Source: Neisseria yangbaofengii (GTDB lineage: Bacteria > Pseudomonadota > Gammaproteobacteria > Burkholderiales > Neisseriaceae). From it: a DNA stretch of 64,000 nt. Made by a program: the position numbers and the translations under genes. The stretch is from assembly GCF_014898075.1 (NCBI RefSeq), contig NZ_CP062976.1:620001-684000 (forward strand). Direction: 5' to 3'. Positions 27,525 to 39,120 of this stretch are shown here, in pieces (position 1 is the stretch's first letter; every line of letters starts with the position of its first letter). The notes beneath the pieces were generated by a model. It did no database searches and was not told where the DNA came from. It saw only the letters and a list, made by a program, of their open reading frames with translations.

Positions 27525-29003
27525 ATGAAATACAAAGACTTACGGGATTTTATCGCGCAGCTTGAGGCGCAAGGCAAGCTCAAGCGCATTTCCACGCCGG
27601 TATCGCCGGAATTGGAAATGACCGAGATTGCCGACCGCGTGTTGCGCGCAGAAGGGCCGGCGCTCTTGTTTGAAAATCCGGTTCGCGCCGATGGCACGCG
27701 CTACGGCTATCCGGTGTTGGCGAACCTATTCGGTACGCCCGAGCGTGTGGCGATGGGTATGGGTGAAGACAGTGTATCGAAATTGCGCGAAATCGGCCAA
27801 ACGCTGGCTTATTTAAAAGAACCGGAGCCGCCTAAAGGCATTAAAGATGCCTTTTCCAAATTGCCTTTGTTGAAAGATATTTGGAGCATGGCTCCGAACG
27901 TGGTGAAAAACGCGCCTTGCCAAGAAACCGTGTTGGAAGGCGAGGCGGTCGATTTGTATCAATTGCCGATTCAGTATTGCTGGCCGGAAGACATCGCGCC
28001 TTTGGTGACGTGGGGCTTGACCGTGACCCGCGGGCCGAATAAGAAACGCCAAAATCTCGGCATTTACCGCCAACAATTAATCGGCAAAAACAAGCTGATT
28101 ATGCGTTGGTTGTCGCACCGTGGCGGCGCGTTGGATTATCAGGAATTCCGTAAACAGAATCCCGATGCACCGTATCCGGTTTCCGTGGTGCTGGGCTGCG
28201 ATCCGGCCACCATTTTGGGCGCGGTGACGCCGGTGCCCGATACCTTGAGCGAATACCAGTTCGCCGGTTTGCTGCGCGGCTCGCGTACCGAATTGGTGAA
28301 ATGTATCGGCAACGATTTGCAGGTGCCGGCGCGTGCTGAAATCGTGTTGGAAGGCGTGATTCATCCGAATGAAACCGCACTGGAAGGTCCTTACGGCGAC
28401 CACACCGGCTATTACAACGAGCAGGATTGGTTCCCGGTGTTTACCGTTGAGCGCATCACCATGCGCAAAGACCCGATTTACCATTCCACCTACACCGGCA
28501 AACCGCCTGATGAGCCGGCTGTGCTCGGTGTGGCACTGAACGAAGTGTTTGTGCCGCTTTTGCAGAAGCAATTCCCCGAAATCGTCGATTTCTACCTGCC
28601 GCCGGAAGGTTGTTCTTACCGCATGGCGGTGGTGTCGATGAAGAAGCAATATGCCGGACACGCCAAGCGCGTGATGATGGGCTGCTGGTCGTTCCTGCGT
28701 CAATTTATGTACACCAAATTCATCATTGTGGTCGATGAAGATGTGAACGTGCGCGACTGGAAAGAAGTCATCTGGGCGGTCACTACGCGAATGGATCCGG
28801 TGCGCGATACCGTTTTGGTGGAAAACACGCCGATTGATTACCTTGATTTTGCCAGCCCGGTCAGTGGGTTGGGCGGTAAAATGGGCTTGGATGCCACCAA
28901 TAAACGGCCGGGCGAAACCGAGCGTGAATGGGGCAGGGTGATTGAAAAAAATCCTGCCACCGTGGCCAAAGTCGATACTATGTGGAAGGATTTGGGCTTG
29001 TAA
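27525..29003 (+). CDS. ubiD: UbiD, 4-hydroxy-3-polyprenylbenzoate decarboxylase
   Basis: 492-residue prenylated-FMN-dependent decarboxylase of ubiquinone biosynthesis. The N-terminus [19 protein letters not shown] is diagnostic for bacterial UbiD. The catalytic region contains [32 protein letters not shown] (with the conserved Glu and the substrate loop) and [15 protein letters not shown]. The C-terminal segment [17 protein letters not shown] is conserved. Length is typical. GAGAGTC precedes the ATG. Quinone supply matches the respiratory genes in the window. Single-gene unit followed by a terminator. Confidence 0.97.
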   Translation: MKYKDLRDFIAQLEAQGKLKRISTPVSPELEMTEIADRVLRAEGPALLFENPVRADGTRYGYPVLANLFGTPERVAMGMGEDSVSKLREIGQTLAYLKEPEPPKGIKDAFSKLPLLKDIWSMAPNVVKNAPCQETVLEGEAVDLYQLPIQYCWPEDIAPLVTWGLTVTRGPNKKRQNLGIYRQQLIGKNKLIMRWLSHRGGALDYQEFRKQNPDAPYPVSVVLGCDPATILGAVTPVPDTLSEYQFAGLLRGSRTELVKCIGNDLQVPARAEIVLEGVIHPNETALEGPYGDHTGYYNEQDWFPVFTVERITMRKDPIYHSTYTGKPPDEPAVLGVALNEVFVPLLQKQFPEIVDFYLPPEGCSYRMAVVSMKKQYAGHAKRVMMGCWSFLRQFMYTKFIIVVDEDVNVRDWKEVIWAVTTRMDPVRDTVLVENTPIDYLDFASPVSGLGGKMGLDATNKRPGETEREWGRVIEKNPATVAKVDTMWKDLGL

Positions 29004-29014
29004 AAATGATGTGT

Positions 29015-29051
29015 AAAGGCCGTCTGAAAAATATTTTTTCAGACGGCCTTT
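29015..29051. terminator. DUS-pair terminator after ubiD
   Basis: AAAGGCCGTCTGAAAA and TTTTCAGACGGCCTT pair across a short AT loop and are followed by T residues. Confidence 0.85.
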
Positions 29052-29220
29052 ATGTTTTTGTTCACTCTTTTTTCCCAAAATCAAGTGCTTTTAAAATCAG
29101 AATATTTATATCAAAATAATATGGTATTTATTGTGCTACATCAAAGTTAGAGAGTAGGGGGTTGGGATTATACTGTTGCTGACAAATATTAAATCCCGAT
29201 TTCATGCATACAGGAACTTA

Positions 29221-30693
29221 ATGATGGACAAGAAAATGGGTTTTAAGCCGATTCCGACTGCAATTGCGGCGGCGTTGGCTTTATTGATTTGGTTTGTGAT
29301 TCCCGTGCCTGAAGGGGTAACGCCCGATGGCTGGCATTTGTTGGCGATGTTTGTTGGCGTGGTAGCGGCGATTATTGGCAAAGCTATGCCGATTGGTGCG
29401 ATTGCGATGATTGCCATTACCTTGATTGCGCTCACCGGTGTTACCAACGACACGCCTTCGGGTGCGGTGAAAGATGCGCTGTCGAGCTTTTCCAGCTCGC
29501 TGATTTGGCTGATTGGTGTGGCGGTTATGATTTCGCGAGGCATTTTGAAAACCGGCTTGGGCGCGCGCATAGGTTATTTGTTTATCGCCGTGTGGGGTAA
29601 AAAAACCTTAGGCATAGGCTACAGCTTGGCTTTATCCGAGTTGCTGTTGGCGCCGGTAACGCCGAGCAATACCGCGCGTGGCGGCGGCATTATCCATCCG
29701 GTGATGAAGGCGATTGCGTCAAGCTACGACTCCGATCCGGAAAAAGGCACGCAAAACCGCATGGGTAAATACCTGGCACTGGTTAATTACCACAGCAATC
29801 CGATTACGTCGGCCATGTTTGTCACCGCCACCGCGCCCAATCCGCTGGTGGTGGAGTTGGTGGCCAAAGCGACTGACAGCGATATCGAGCTTAGCTGGGG
29901 TACATGGGCGCTGGCAATGTTTGTGCCGGGCTTGATTGCCATGATTTTGATGCCGGCCGTACTGTATTTCATTGCACCGCCGGAAGTGAAAGAAACGCCC
30001 AATGCCATGCAGTTTGCCAAAGACCGCCTGCAAGAGCAGGGGCCTATGGGTCGCGGCGAATGGATTATGCTGGGCATTTTCGGCATTTTACTGTTTTTGT
30101 GGGCAGGTATTCCGGCATTACTGTTGGGCAAAGCGTATGCGGTTGATGCCACCACTACCGCGTTTATCGGCTTATCGCTGCTGCTGCTCTCTGGCGTATT
30201 AACTTGGGACGACATCCTGAAAGAAAAAAGCGCGTGGGACACCATCACTTGGTTTGCCGCGTTGGTGATGATGGCTACTTTTTTGAACAAGCTCGGCGTG
30301 GTGACATGGTTTTCAGGTTGGTTGGAAAGCAGCATCGCCAGCACCGGTATGGGCTGGATGGGCGCATGTGCCTTGCTTTTATTGGCTTATTTATATGCGC
30401 ACTATATGTTTGCCAGCACCACGGCCCACATCACCGCCATGTTTGGAGCATTTTACGCCGCCGGTATCGCCTTGGGTGCGCCGCCGATGCTGTTTGCTTT
30501 ATTGATGGCTGCTGCCTCCAACATTATGATGACTTTAACTCACTACGCTACGGGTACTGCGCCGATTATTTTCGGTTCGGGCTATTCGACGCTGGGTGAG
30601 TGGTGGAAAGTCGGCTTTATCATGAGCGTGGTCAATCTGTTGGTGTTTGTGGTGATTGGCGGCATTTGGTGGAAAGTGTTAGGCTATTGGTAA
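29221..30693 (+). CDS. DASS-family dicarboxylate/anion transporter
   Basis: Inner-membrane carrier of the divalent anion:sodium symporter family (2-oxoglutarate/malate translocator type, like YbhI or CitT). The ATG at 29221 (CAGGA upstream) gives 490 residues; an earlier TTG at 29176 lacks a ribosome-binding site. About 12-14 helices. Family motifs are the SNT-containing hairpins APVTPSNTARGGGIIHP, which corresponds to the first substrate-binding loop, and a second near ASNIMMTLTHYATGTAPI. The likely substrates are dicarboxylates such as malate or 2-oxoglutarate, inferred from the family. Confidence 0.9.
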   Translation: MMDKKMGFKPIPTAIAAALALLIWFVIPVPEGVTPDGWHLLAMFVGVVAAIIGKAMPIGAIAMIAITLIALTGVTNDTPSGAVKDALSSFSSSLIWLIGVAVMISRGILKTGLGARIGYLFIAVWGKKTLGIGYSLALSELLLAPVTPSNTARGGGIIHPVMKAIASSYDSDPEKGTQNRMGKYLALVNYHSNPITSAMFVTATAPNPLVVELVAKATDSDIELSWGTWALAMFVPGLIAMILMPAVLYFIAPPEVKETPNAMQFAKDRLQEQGPMGRGEWIMLGIFGILLFLWAGIPALLLGKAYAVDATTTAFIGLSLLLLSGVLTWDDILKEKSAWDTITWFAALVMMATFLNKLGVVTWFSGWLESSIASTGMGWMGACALLLLAYLYAHYMFASTTAHITAMFGAFYAAGIALGAPPMLFALLMAAASNIMMTLTHYATGTAPIIFGSGYSTLGEWWKVGFIMSVVNLLVFVVIGGIWWKVLGYW

Positions 30694-30708
30694 GGTAATT
30701 GGCTATTT

Positions 30709-30740
30709 AGGCCGTCCGAACATGATTGTTCAGACGGCCT
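30709..30740. terminator. DUS-pair terminator after transporter gene
   Basis: AGGCCGTCCGAAC, a one-mismatch DUS, pairs with GTTCAGACGGCCT over a 6-base loop and is followed by T residues. Confidence 0.8.
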
Positions 30741-30821
30741 TTTATAATGTTTCGCTGCTATCAGCTTGTTTTTGCTATATAATGCCGAACTTGATAAAGT
30801 TTTTATTCCATACCCGATTTC

Positions 30822-32114
30822 ATGAAACTGTTTCCGACCTACCGACGCTGGTGGCGTTTTAAATCGTTCCGTAACGATGCCACCTTACCGGCGCATACGG
30901 CGGATTGTCCTGATTGCGGCTGCCGCACCGACATTCCGCGTTTGCAGCAGGGGCAGGAAGCGCATTGTCCGACGTGTAATCACGAATTGGTGCAAGTCGG
31001 AAAAAATCCCTACATCGCGCCGTTGGCTTATGCCGCCACATCACTGATTTTGATGGCTTTTGTTTACACCATGCTGTTTATGAAAATCGAGATGATCGGG
31101 GTCGTGTCGATTTTGACCTTGCCGGAAATGATGCGGCTGCTGGTGTTGCAGGAATTCGGTTTTTTGGCCGAAGTGATGTTTATTCTGACTTTCGGTACGC
31201 CTTTACTGTTTTTGCTGATGTGCGTGTATGTGTATTCGGCATTGGCAATGGAAAAAATGCTGCCGGCGCTGTTTTATTGCACGCGGGTGCTGGTGCGTTT
31301 GCGCCATTGGATTATGGTCGATGTGTTTTTTATTTCGACGCTGGTGGCGTATATTAAATTGTCGTCGGTGTCGGAAGTCACGTTTGGGCCGGCTTTTTAT
31401 CTGATGTTGATTTTGGCGGTTATGCTGATTCGCACATCGGTATCGATTCCGCAGCACTGGGTGTATTATAAAATCCACCGCATTTTGGGCTTTAACGCAG
31501 TTCAGACGGCCTCGGATGATAAAATCTGCTGCAGCCGCTGTCTGTATTTCCGTGATGCCAATGAGCAGACGTGCGGCGTTTGCGGTGCGGATTTATATCG
31601 CCGGCGGCCGTATAGTTTGCGCATTTCGTTGTGTTTTTTAATTGCAGCGGCAATTTTGTATGTGCCGGCCAATGTGTTGCCGATTATGATTTCGTCTAAC
31701 CCGACCGCGTTGGAAATCAACACCATCATGAGCGGCATTATTTATATGTGGCACGATGGCGATAAGCTGATTGCGGCGATTATTTTCAGCGCCAGTATTT
31801 TGGTGCCGGTGTTGAAGATTGCGGCAATGGCGGTGTTGATTGCATCTGCCTATTTCAAACCGCCGCTTGCTGCGCCTCGGATGTCGGTGATGTATCGGAT
31901 TACCGAAGCCGTCGGCCGCTGGTCGATGATTGATATTTTTGTGATTATTATTTTGATGAGCGCGTTTCACACCAATATGGCACGGGTGGTGCCGGGAGAA
32001 GCCGCTGTGTATTTCTGCTTGGTGGTGTTGCTCACCATGCTTTCTGCTTATTTTTTCGATCCGCGCCTGATTTGGGACAAAGTTTCAGACGGCCATAGTG
32101 AATATGAACGATAA
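30822..32114 (+). CDS. pqiA: PqiA-like inner-membrane protein
   Basis: 430-residue membrane protein of the PqiA/LetA family, partner of an MCE-domain protein in lipid transport between the membranes. It shows the duplicated layout of the family: each half has a zinc-ribbon-like CxxC pair (CPDCGCRTDIP with CPTCN near residues 30-60, then CSRCLYFRDAN with CGVCG near 225-250) followed by a group of four helices. Overlaps pqiB by 11-17 bases, and pqiB overlaps pqiC, so the three form an operon. A TATAAT lies at 30778-30783, about 40 bases before the ATG. Confidence 0.93.
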   Translation: MKLFPTYRRWWRFKSFRNDATLPAHTADCPDCGCRTDIPRLQQGQEAHCPTCNHELVQVGKNPYIAPLAYAATSLILMAFVYTMLFMKIEMIGVVSILTLPEMMRLLVLQEFGFLAEVMFILTFGTPLLFLLMCVYVYSALAMEKMLPALFYCTRVLVRLRHWIMVDVFFISTLVAYIKLSSVSEVTFGPAFYLMLILAVMLIRTSVSIPQHWVYYKIHRILGFNAVQTASDDKICCSRCLYFRDANEQTCGVCGADLYRRRPYSLRISLCFLIAAAILYVPANVLPIMISSNPTALEINTIMSGIIYMWHDGDKLIAAIIFSASILVPVLKIAAMAVLIASAYFKPPLAAPRMSVMYRITEAVGRWSMIDIFVIIILMSAFHTNMARVVPGEAAVYFCLVVLLTMLSAYFFDPRLIWDKVSDGHSEYER

Positions 32115-33777
32115 TTTAAACCAACCTGACAACCATTTGCCGCCGCCCCCGCCGGCACGCATTAAGAAAACCAACGTGTTCACTTCGGTGGTGTGGCTGA
32201 TTCCGCTGATTGCCCTGATTGCGGGCGGCTGGCTGCTGATGAAGCAAATCCGCAATACCGGTCCGACCATCACCCTGCTGCTTGACAGCGCCGACGGCAT
32301 TGAAGTCAACAATACCGTGATTAAAGTGTTGAACGTGGATGTCGGCCGCATCACCAAAATCAAATTGCGCGAAGACCGCAAAGGCGTTGAGGCCACTGCG
32401 CAACTGAGTGCCGATGCACAAGATTTAATCCGTAAAGACACCCAGTTTTGGGTGGTGAAACCGCGTATCGATCAGAGCGGTGTCACAGGCTTGGGCACGC
32501 TGCTTTCCGGCTCATACATTGCCTTTACCCCAGGCACCAGCGCGAAAGAAGAATCGGTGTTTAAAGTATTGGATATTCCGCCGATTGCGGCCATCGGCCA
32601 ACGCGGCCTGCGTCTGAAATTGGTCGGCGCTAACGACAAAATTTTGAGCGTGAGCAGCCCTGTTTTGTATGAAAACTTTATGGTGGGGCAGGTGGAAAGC
32701 GCGCGTTTCGATCCTAATGACCAAACCGTGCATTACACCATCTTCATCCAAAGCCCGAATGACAAGCTGATTCATGCCGAAAGCCGTTTCTGGTTGGAAA
32801 GCGGCCTCAACATCCAAACATCGGGCAGCGGCATCCAAGTGAATTCAGCACCTTTACCGGCTTTGTTGTCGGGTGCGATTGCGTTCAGTTCGCCGAAAAC
32901 CGATAATGCACAAGCGGTTAAAAACGAAGACACTTTCACGCTTTACGACAGCCGCAGCGAAGTAGAAAACCTGCCGGACGGCCGCTCGCTTTACTACACC
33001 GCCTTTTTCAAACAATCCGTGCGCGGTTTGAGTGTGGGCGCGCCGGTGGAATACAAAGGCATCAATATAGGCGTGGTGTCGGATTTGCCGTATTTCGCCC
33101 GCAACGACAGCCTGAACTTGTTTGCCAACGGCTGGATTCCCGTGCGTATCCGCCTGGAGCCGTCGCGTTTGGAAATGAATGCCGATATGCAGACCAAAGC
33201 ACATTGGCAGCGGCAGTTTCAGACGGCCTTAAACCGCGGCCTCACCGCCACCATTGCCAGCAACAACCTGATTACCGGCAGCAAATTGGTCGAGCTCACC
33301 GACGAACCGTCTTCATTGCCGAAGCTGAAACCGCATACAGTGTACGGCGGTGATACCGTGATTGCCACGCGCGGCGGCGGTTTTGACGATTTGCAGGCGC
33401 AATTGGCGAATCTGTTGGAAAAATTCAACAAGCTGCCGCTGGAGCAAACTGTCGGTAACCTGAATACATCGTTGGCCGAACTGAAAACCACTTTGAGATC
33501 CGCCACTACGGCTTTGAATTCGGTGGATAAATTGGTCGGTAAACCGCAAACACAGAATATTCCGAACGAAATCAACCAAACCTTGAAAGAATTGCGCCAA
33601 ACCCTGCAAGGCGTGTCGCCGCAATCGCCGATTTACGGTGATGTTCAAAACACCTTACAGAGCATCGATAAAACACTGAAAGATGCGCAGCCGGTGATTA
33701 CCACCTTAAAAGAAAAGCCGAATGCGTTGATTTTCAACAGTAATACCGAAGATCCTATCCCGAAAGGAAGCCGATAA
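32104..33777 (+). CDS. pqiB: PqiB-like MCE protein, intermembrane lipid transport
   Basis: 557-residue single-span membrane protein with a periplasmic tube of MCE domains. After a proline-rich cytoplasmic tail comes one helix (SVVWLIPLIALIAGGWLLM, about residues 23-41) and three MCE repeats. Key segments are GPTITLLLDSADGIEVNNT, RGLRLKLVGANDKIL and LYYTAFFKQSVRGLSVGAPV, each ending in a VGxI/VGRI-type strand. The C-terminal 130 residues are a helical coil (residues about 430-545), which forms the extended channel in PqiB. The ATG at 32104 or a GTG at 32098 could both start it; each overlaps pqiA. Confidence 0.94.
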   Translation: MNDNLNQPDNHLPPPPPARIKKTNVFTSVVWLIPLIALIAGGWLLMKQIRNTGPTITLLLDSADGIEVNNTVIKVLNVDVGRITKIKLREDRKGVEATAQLSADAQDLIRKDTQFWVVKPRIDQSGVTGLGTLLSGSYIAFTPGTSAKEESVFKVLDIPPIAAIGQRGLRLKLVGANDKILSVSSPVLYENFMVGQVESARFDPNDQTVHYTIFIQSPNDKLIHAESRFWLESGLNIQTSGSGIQVNSAPLPALLSGAIAFSSPKTDNAQAVKNEDTFTLYDSRSEVENLPDGRSLYYTAFFKQSVRGLSVGAPVEYKGINIGVVSDLPYFARNDSLNLFANGWIPVRIRLEPSRLEMNADMQTKAHWQRQFQTALNRGLTATIASNNLITGSKLVELTDEPSSLPKLKPHTVYGGDTVIATRGGGFDDLQAQLANLLEKFNKLPLEQTVGNLNTSLAELKTTLRSATTALNSVDKLVGKPQTQNIPNEINQTLKELRQTLQGVSPQSPIYGDVQNTLQSIDKTLKDAQPVITTLKEKPNALIFNSNTEDPIPKGSR

Positions 33778-34292
33778 TGCGCCTTTTAGCCTTAAGTTGC
33801 ACCGTGTTGCTCGCCGCTTGCAGCACACCGCAAAACACCCGATATTTTGTGCTGCCCGACAGCCAATACACCCAGCCGCGCCAAGGCAGCGAAATGGCGG
33901 TGAGGGTATATCCGGCCGAGCCGCTGAACCAAGGTGGACTGGTGTATCAAACCGACGCGCATCATTTGAATTTTGCTAAAAACCATTTGTGGGCAAGCCC
34001 GCTTGATAGTGCTTTGGCCAATAGTTTGAGCAACAAACTCAACCGCTTAAACGGCCAATATACCTTTATCCCTTCCGGCCGCAGCCAAAGCAGCCAGGTG
34101 CTGAAAGTGTATATCGAGGCGTTCAACGGCAGCTACCAAGGCCAAACCGTGGTCAGCGGCTACGCGCTGTGGCCGAACGGGCAAAGCAAGCCTTTCCACG
34201 TCGAAACGCCGCAGCAGGGCGACGGCTATGCGGCTATGGTCGATTCTTTGGAAACCGGTTTGAACCGAGCCGCCGAACTAATGGCTTATTAG
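33777..34292 (+). CDS. pqiC: PqiC-like lipoprotein (MCE transport auxiliary)
   Basis: 171-residue outer-membrane lipoprotein that in E. coli docks PqiB to the outer membrane. It has a lipoprotein signal with lipobox LAAC (MRLLALSCTVLLAAC), then the PqiC/YmbA (ABC transport auxiliary) domain: NTRYFVLPDSQ, WASPLDSALANSLSNKLN and VLKVYIEAFNGSYQGQ. The start overlaps the pqiB stop by one base (TAATG). Last gene of the operon. Confidence 0.92.
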   Translation: MRLLALSCTVLLAACSTPQNTRYFVLPDSQYTQPRQGSEMAVRVYPAEPLNQGGLVYQTDAHHLNFAKNHLWASPLDSALANSLSNKLNRLNGQYTFIPSGRSQSSQVLKVYIEAFNGSYQGQTVVSGYALWPNGQSKPFHVETPQQGDGYAAMVDSLETGLNRAAELMAY

Positions 34293-34352
34293 TCATAAAG
34301 GCCGTCTGAAATTGAACTGCCCCCCAATACTTGGACAAGTTAAGAATCTTTC

Positions 34353-35153
34353 TCAAACAGCCTTTTCAAGCTGGGTTCTGTAGCCGACAGGACTCAGCTT
34401 TTTTAAGTTTAAACTAATCCGCTCATGATTGTAGTAACGTATGTAATCATCTATTACCTCTGTCAGCTCTGCCACCGACAACGCACCTTCCTGATAGAAG
34501 CTCTCTTCTTTTAATGTACCGAAGAAACGCTCCATCGGCGCATTGTCCCAGCAATTTCCTTTACGCGACATGCTTTGCACCATTCCTTTCTCAGCCAGTT
34601 TCGCCCGATAAGCCCCGGTGCGGTAAAGCACACCCCGGTCGGAATGCAGCAGCGGCGTTTGGCCTTTCAGACGGCCAAATGCTTTATCCAACATTTGCGC
34701 CACCAGTTTACTGTTTGCTCTGCGGCTTAAAGAATAGGCCACAATCTCCCGATTAAACACATCCGATATCGGCGATAAGTACAGCTTCCCGTCTGTGCAT
34801 TTGAACTCCGTCACATCGGTCAGCCATTTGTCTGCCGGTTTGCCGGCAGTAAATTCACGATTAAGAATATTATCCGAAGCCTCTCCTATTACCTGCGGAC
34901 GGTAGGCTTTTTTGCTGCGGACTTTGGCTTTCAGTCCCAACAAACCCATAATGCGCTGCACTTTCTTTTTGTTCCACGACAATACGGCGGCAATCCGCCG
35001 ATGACCGTAGCGGCCTTTGTGTCGGCGATAGACTTCACTTACTGCGGTTTTGGCCGCCGCATCGGGATCGGCTTTGCCGATATGGTAATGAAAGCTGCTT
35101 TTGGGAATGCCGGCACTGTGCAGCAGATATTTCAGCGGGTGCTTCGCTCTCAA
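34353..35153 (-). CDS. IS3-family transposase OrfB (DDE integrase core)
   Basis: Catalytic part of the transposase, 266 residues. It has the HTH_21 region (YRRHKGRYGHRRIAAVL) and the DDE motifs WLTDVTEFKC, LLHSDRGVLY and NAPMERFFGTLKEE. The C-terminus YIRYYNHERISLNLKKLSP is typical of the IS3 family. The only local start is a TTG overlapping the OrfA stop, so OrfB is probably made as an OrfAB fusion by -1 frameshifting, the rule in this family; no classic A6G slippery run is seen in the overlap. Confidence 0.93.
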   Translation of the reverse strand: MRAKHPLKYLLHSAGIPKSSFHYHIGKADPDAAAKTAVSEVYRRHKGRYGHRRIAAVLSWNKKKVQRIMGLLGLKAKVRSKKAYRPQVIGEASDNILNREFTAGKPADKWLTDVTEFKCTDGKLYLSPISDVFNREIVAYSLSRRANSKLVAQMLDKAFGRLKGQTPLLHSDRGVLYRTGAYRAKLAEKGMVQSMSRKGNCWDNAPMERFFGTLKEESFYQEGALSVAELTEVIDDYIRYYNHERISLNLKKLSPVGYRTQLEKAV

Positions 35154-35497
35154 CGTTTGAACGGTTTCGCAGCTTTGGCGGCGTTCTTTTCGTTGAGGGC
35201 TTTCATGTGCTTTAGGTAGTCGTTCTCCGCCCTCATGTAACGTAACTCTTCAATCAGTTCCGCCCGGGTTTTTTCGTGGTCGGGTTTGTCGGCGATAAAC
35301 GGGTTTTTGCGTTTGGTCTTCATAAACGTAGCCTGCGGGTGTTGAAGTGCGGCGATACCGCCTTGCCGATAGGCGGCTATCCAACGGCGCAGGTGGGTGC
35401 GCGAGACGTTGAAGTGCTCTGCGGTGCGCTGTTGGCTGTGCACTTGGTGATAATGGAGTACGGCTCGGTATTTGAAGTGTAGGTTATATTTGGACAT
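35150..35497 (-). CDS. IS3-family transposase OrfA (helix-turn-helix)
   Basis: 115-residue DNA-binding part of the transposase. It begins MSKYNLHFKYRAVLHY at the ATG at 35497 and carries a helix-turn-helix (RTAEHFNVSRTHLRRWIAAY), then a leucine-zipper-like helix at the C-terminus (EKTRAELIEELRYMRAENDYL). A longer frame would run into the right terminal repeat. It overlaps OrfB by four bases. Confidence 0.92.
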   Translation of the reverse strand: MSKYNLHFKYRAVLHYHQVHSQQRTAEHFNVSRTHLRRWIAAYRQGGIAALQHPQATFMKTKRKNPFIADKPDHEKTRAELIEELRYMRAENDYLKHMKALNEKNAAKAAKPFKR

Positions 35498-35586
35498 AAG
35501 AAAACTGCACCTTTTAAAGTTGGAGGGGTGTCCAACTTTTGGGGTGCAGTTCAAAGATTTCAGACGGCCTGTTCTATTTATACAGA

Positions 35587-36453
35587 TTATTTAGCGTATT
35601 GTTTCAACAATTCGGCAAAGTCCTTTGCGGTTTCAGGGTGTTTCAAACCATAAGCCAAAGTGGCTTCCAGATAACCTAATTTGCTGCCGCAGTCGTAGCG
35701 TTTGCCTTCGAAAGTGTGTGCCAACACAAATTCGTGATCGAGCAGGCGGGCGATGGCATCGGTAAGTTGGATTTCGTTGCCTGCGCCACGCGGCAGGTTG
35801 GTCAGCAAATCAAAAATGCGCGGGGTCAGGATATATCGGCCGACCACGGCTAAGTTAGAAGGTGCTTCTTCTGGCTTTGGTTTTTCCACGATATTGGTGA
35901 TGCGCTGGAAATTTTTGAGTTTTTCCACTTCGACAATGCCGTATGAACCGGTTTGTGATGGGTCTACAGTTTCCACGCCCAATACACTGTTGCCGCTTTG
36001 GTTGTAGATATCGGCCATTTGTTTCAATGCACCTTGCGGGGCATCAATTAAGTCGTCGGCCAAAATCACGGCAAACGGTTCGTCACCCACAGCGGCACGG
36101 GCACACAACACGGCATGACCCAAGCCCAATGCTTCGGCTTGGCGGATATAGAGACAAGTGATTTCAGGCGGCAGAATGTCTTTAACGTGCGCTAGCAGTT
36201 TTTCTTTGTTGCGCTGTTCCAATTCGGTTTCCAGCTCGTAGGCTTTGTCGAAATGGTCTTCGATGCTGCGTTTGTTACGGCCGGTCACAAACACCATTTC
36301 GGTGCAGCCTGCGGCAACGGCTTCTTCAACCGCATATTGAATTAAAGGCTTATCCACAATCGGCAGCATTTCTTTCGGGCTGGCTTTGGTTGCAGGCAGA
36401 AAACGCGTGCCCATACCGGCAACGGGGAAAACGGCTTTTCGAATTGGTTTCAT
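35587..36453 (-). CDS. galU: UTP-glucose-1-phosphate uridylyltransferase
   Basis: 288-residue enzyme that makes UDP-glucose for surface polysaccharide and LOS synthesis. The nucleotide-binding signature [19 protein letters not shown] is near the N-terminus, followed by [13 protein letters not shown]. Further conserved parts are [24 protein letters not shown] and YGIVEVEK. Length is typical. The preceding IS may limit downstream transcription but does not touch the gene. Confidence 0.97.
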   Translation of the reverse strand: MKPIRKAVFPVAGMGTRFLPATKASPKEMLPIVDKPLIQYAVEEAVAAGCTEMVFVTGRNKRSIEDHFDKAYELETELEQRNKEKLLAHVKDILPPEITCLYIRQAEALGLGHAVLCARAAVGDEPFAVILADDLIDAPQGALKQMADIYNQSGNSVLGVETVDPSQTGSYGIVEVEKLKNFQRITNIVEKPKPEEAPSNLAVVGRYILTPRIFDLLTNLPRGAGNEIQLTDAIARLLDHEFVLAHTFEGKRYDCGSKLGYLEATLAYGLKHPETAKDFAELLKQYAK

Positions 36454-36521
36454 AATATTTCCTTGAGGTGGTTGAATAAGGTTAAATATTTGACCTTAAA
36501 ATTTGAAAAAATTTATTTTCT

Positions 36522-38981
<2,460 letters not shown>

Positions 38982-38989
38982 TTAAAATG

Positions 38990-39026
38990 TTCAGACGGCC
39001 TTTGCATAATAAACAGGCCGTCTGAA
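38990..39026. terminator. DUS-pair hairpin between zipA and ligA
   Basis: TTCAGACGGCCT (38990-39001) and AGGCCGTCTGAA (39015-39026) flank an AT-rich loop just upstream of ligA. Confidence 0.65.
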
Positions 39027-39066
39027 AAAGCATAAAAAAGATAGAAAGATAAGTGGATTTTACCTG

Positions 39067-39106
39067 AAAAAAAGCGGATACACTGTTGTGCGTATCCGCT
39101 TTTTTT
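39067..39106. terminator. Rho-independent terminator after zipA
   Basis: AAAAGCGGATAC and GTATCCGCTTTT form a 12-bp stem with a 10-base loop and flanking A and T runs, just after the zipA stop. It does not use a DUS. Confidence 0.85.
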
Positions 39107-39120
39107 AGAGAAAAATGGCT

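Larger units (their letters stand above)
34313..35553 (-). mobile_element. IS3-family insertion sequence (IS150-like group)
   Basis: About 1241 bp bounded by imperfect inverted repeats TGAACTGCCCCCCAATACTTG (left) and, on the other strand, TGAACTGCACCCCAAAAGTTG (right). It holds two overlapping genes for an OrfA-OrfB transposase, both open. No clear target duplication is seen next to the ends I chose, so the exact tips may be off by a few bases. It lies just after pqiC. A deleted relative sits at about 44535-44956. Confidence 0.87.

Noticed and set aside
28077-29084. 335-codon open frame opposite ubiD
   Set aside because: Antisense shadow of a conserved gene with no family features.
29127-29146. 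Possible FNR box before the DASS transporter (TTGTGCTACATCAA)
   Set aside because: Only one half matches the consensus, the other half has two mismatches in five, and no well-placed -10 was found.
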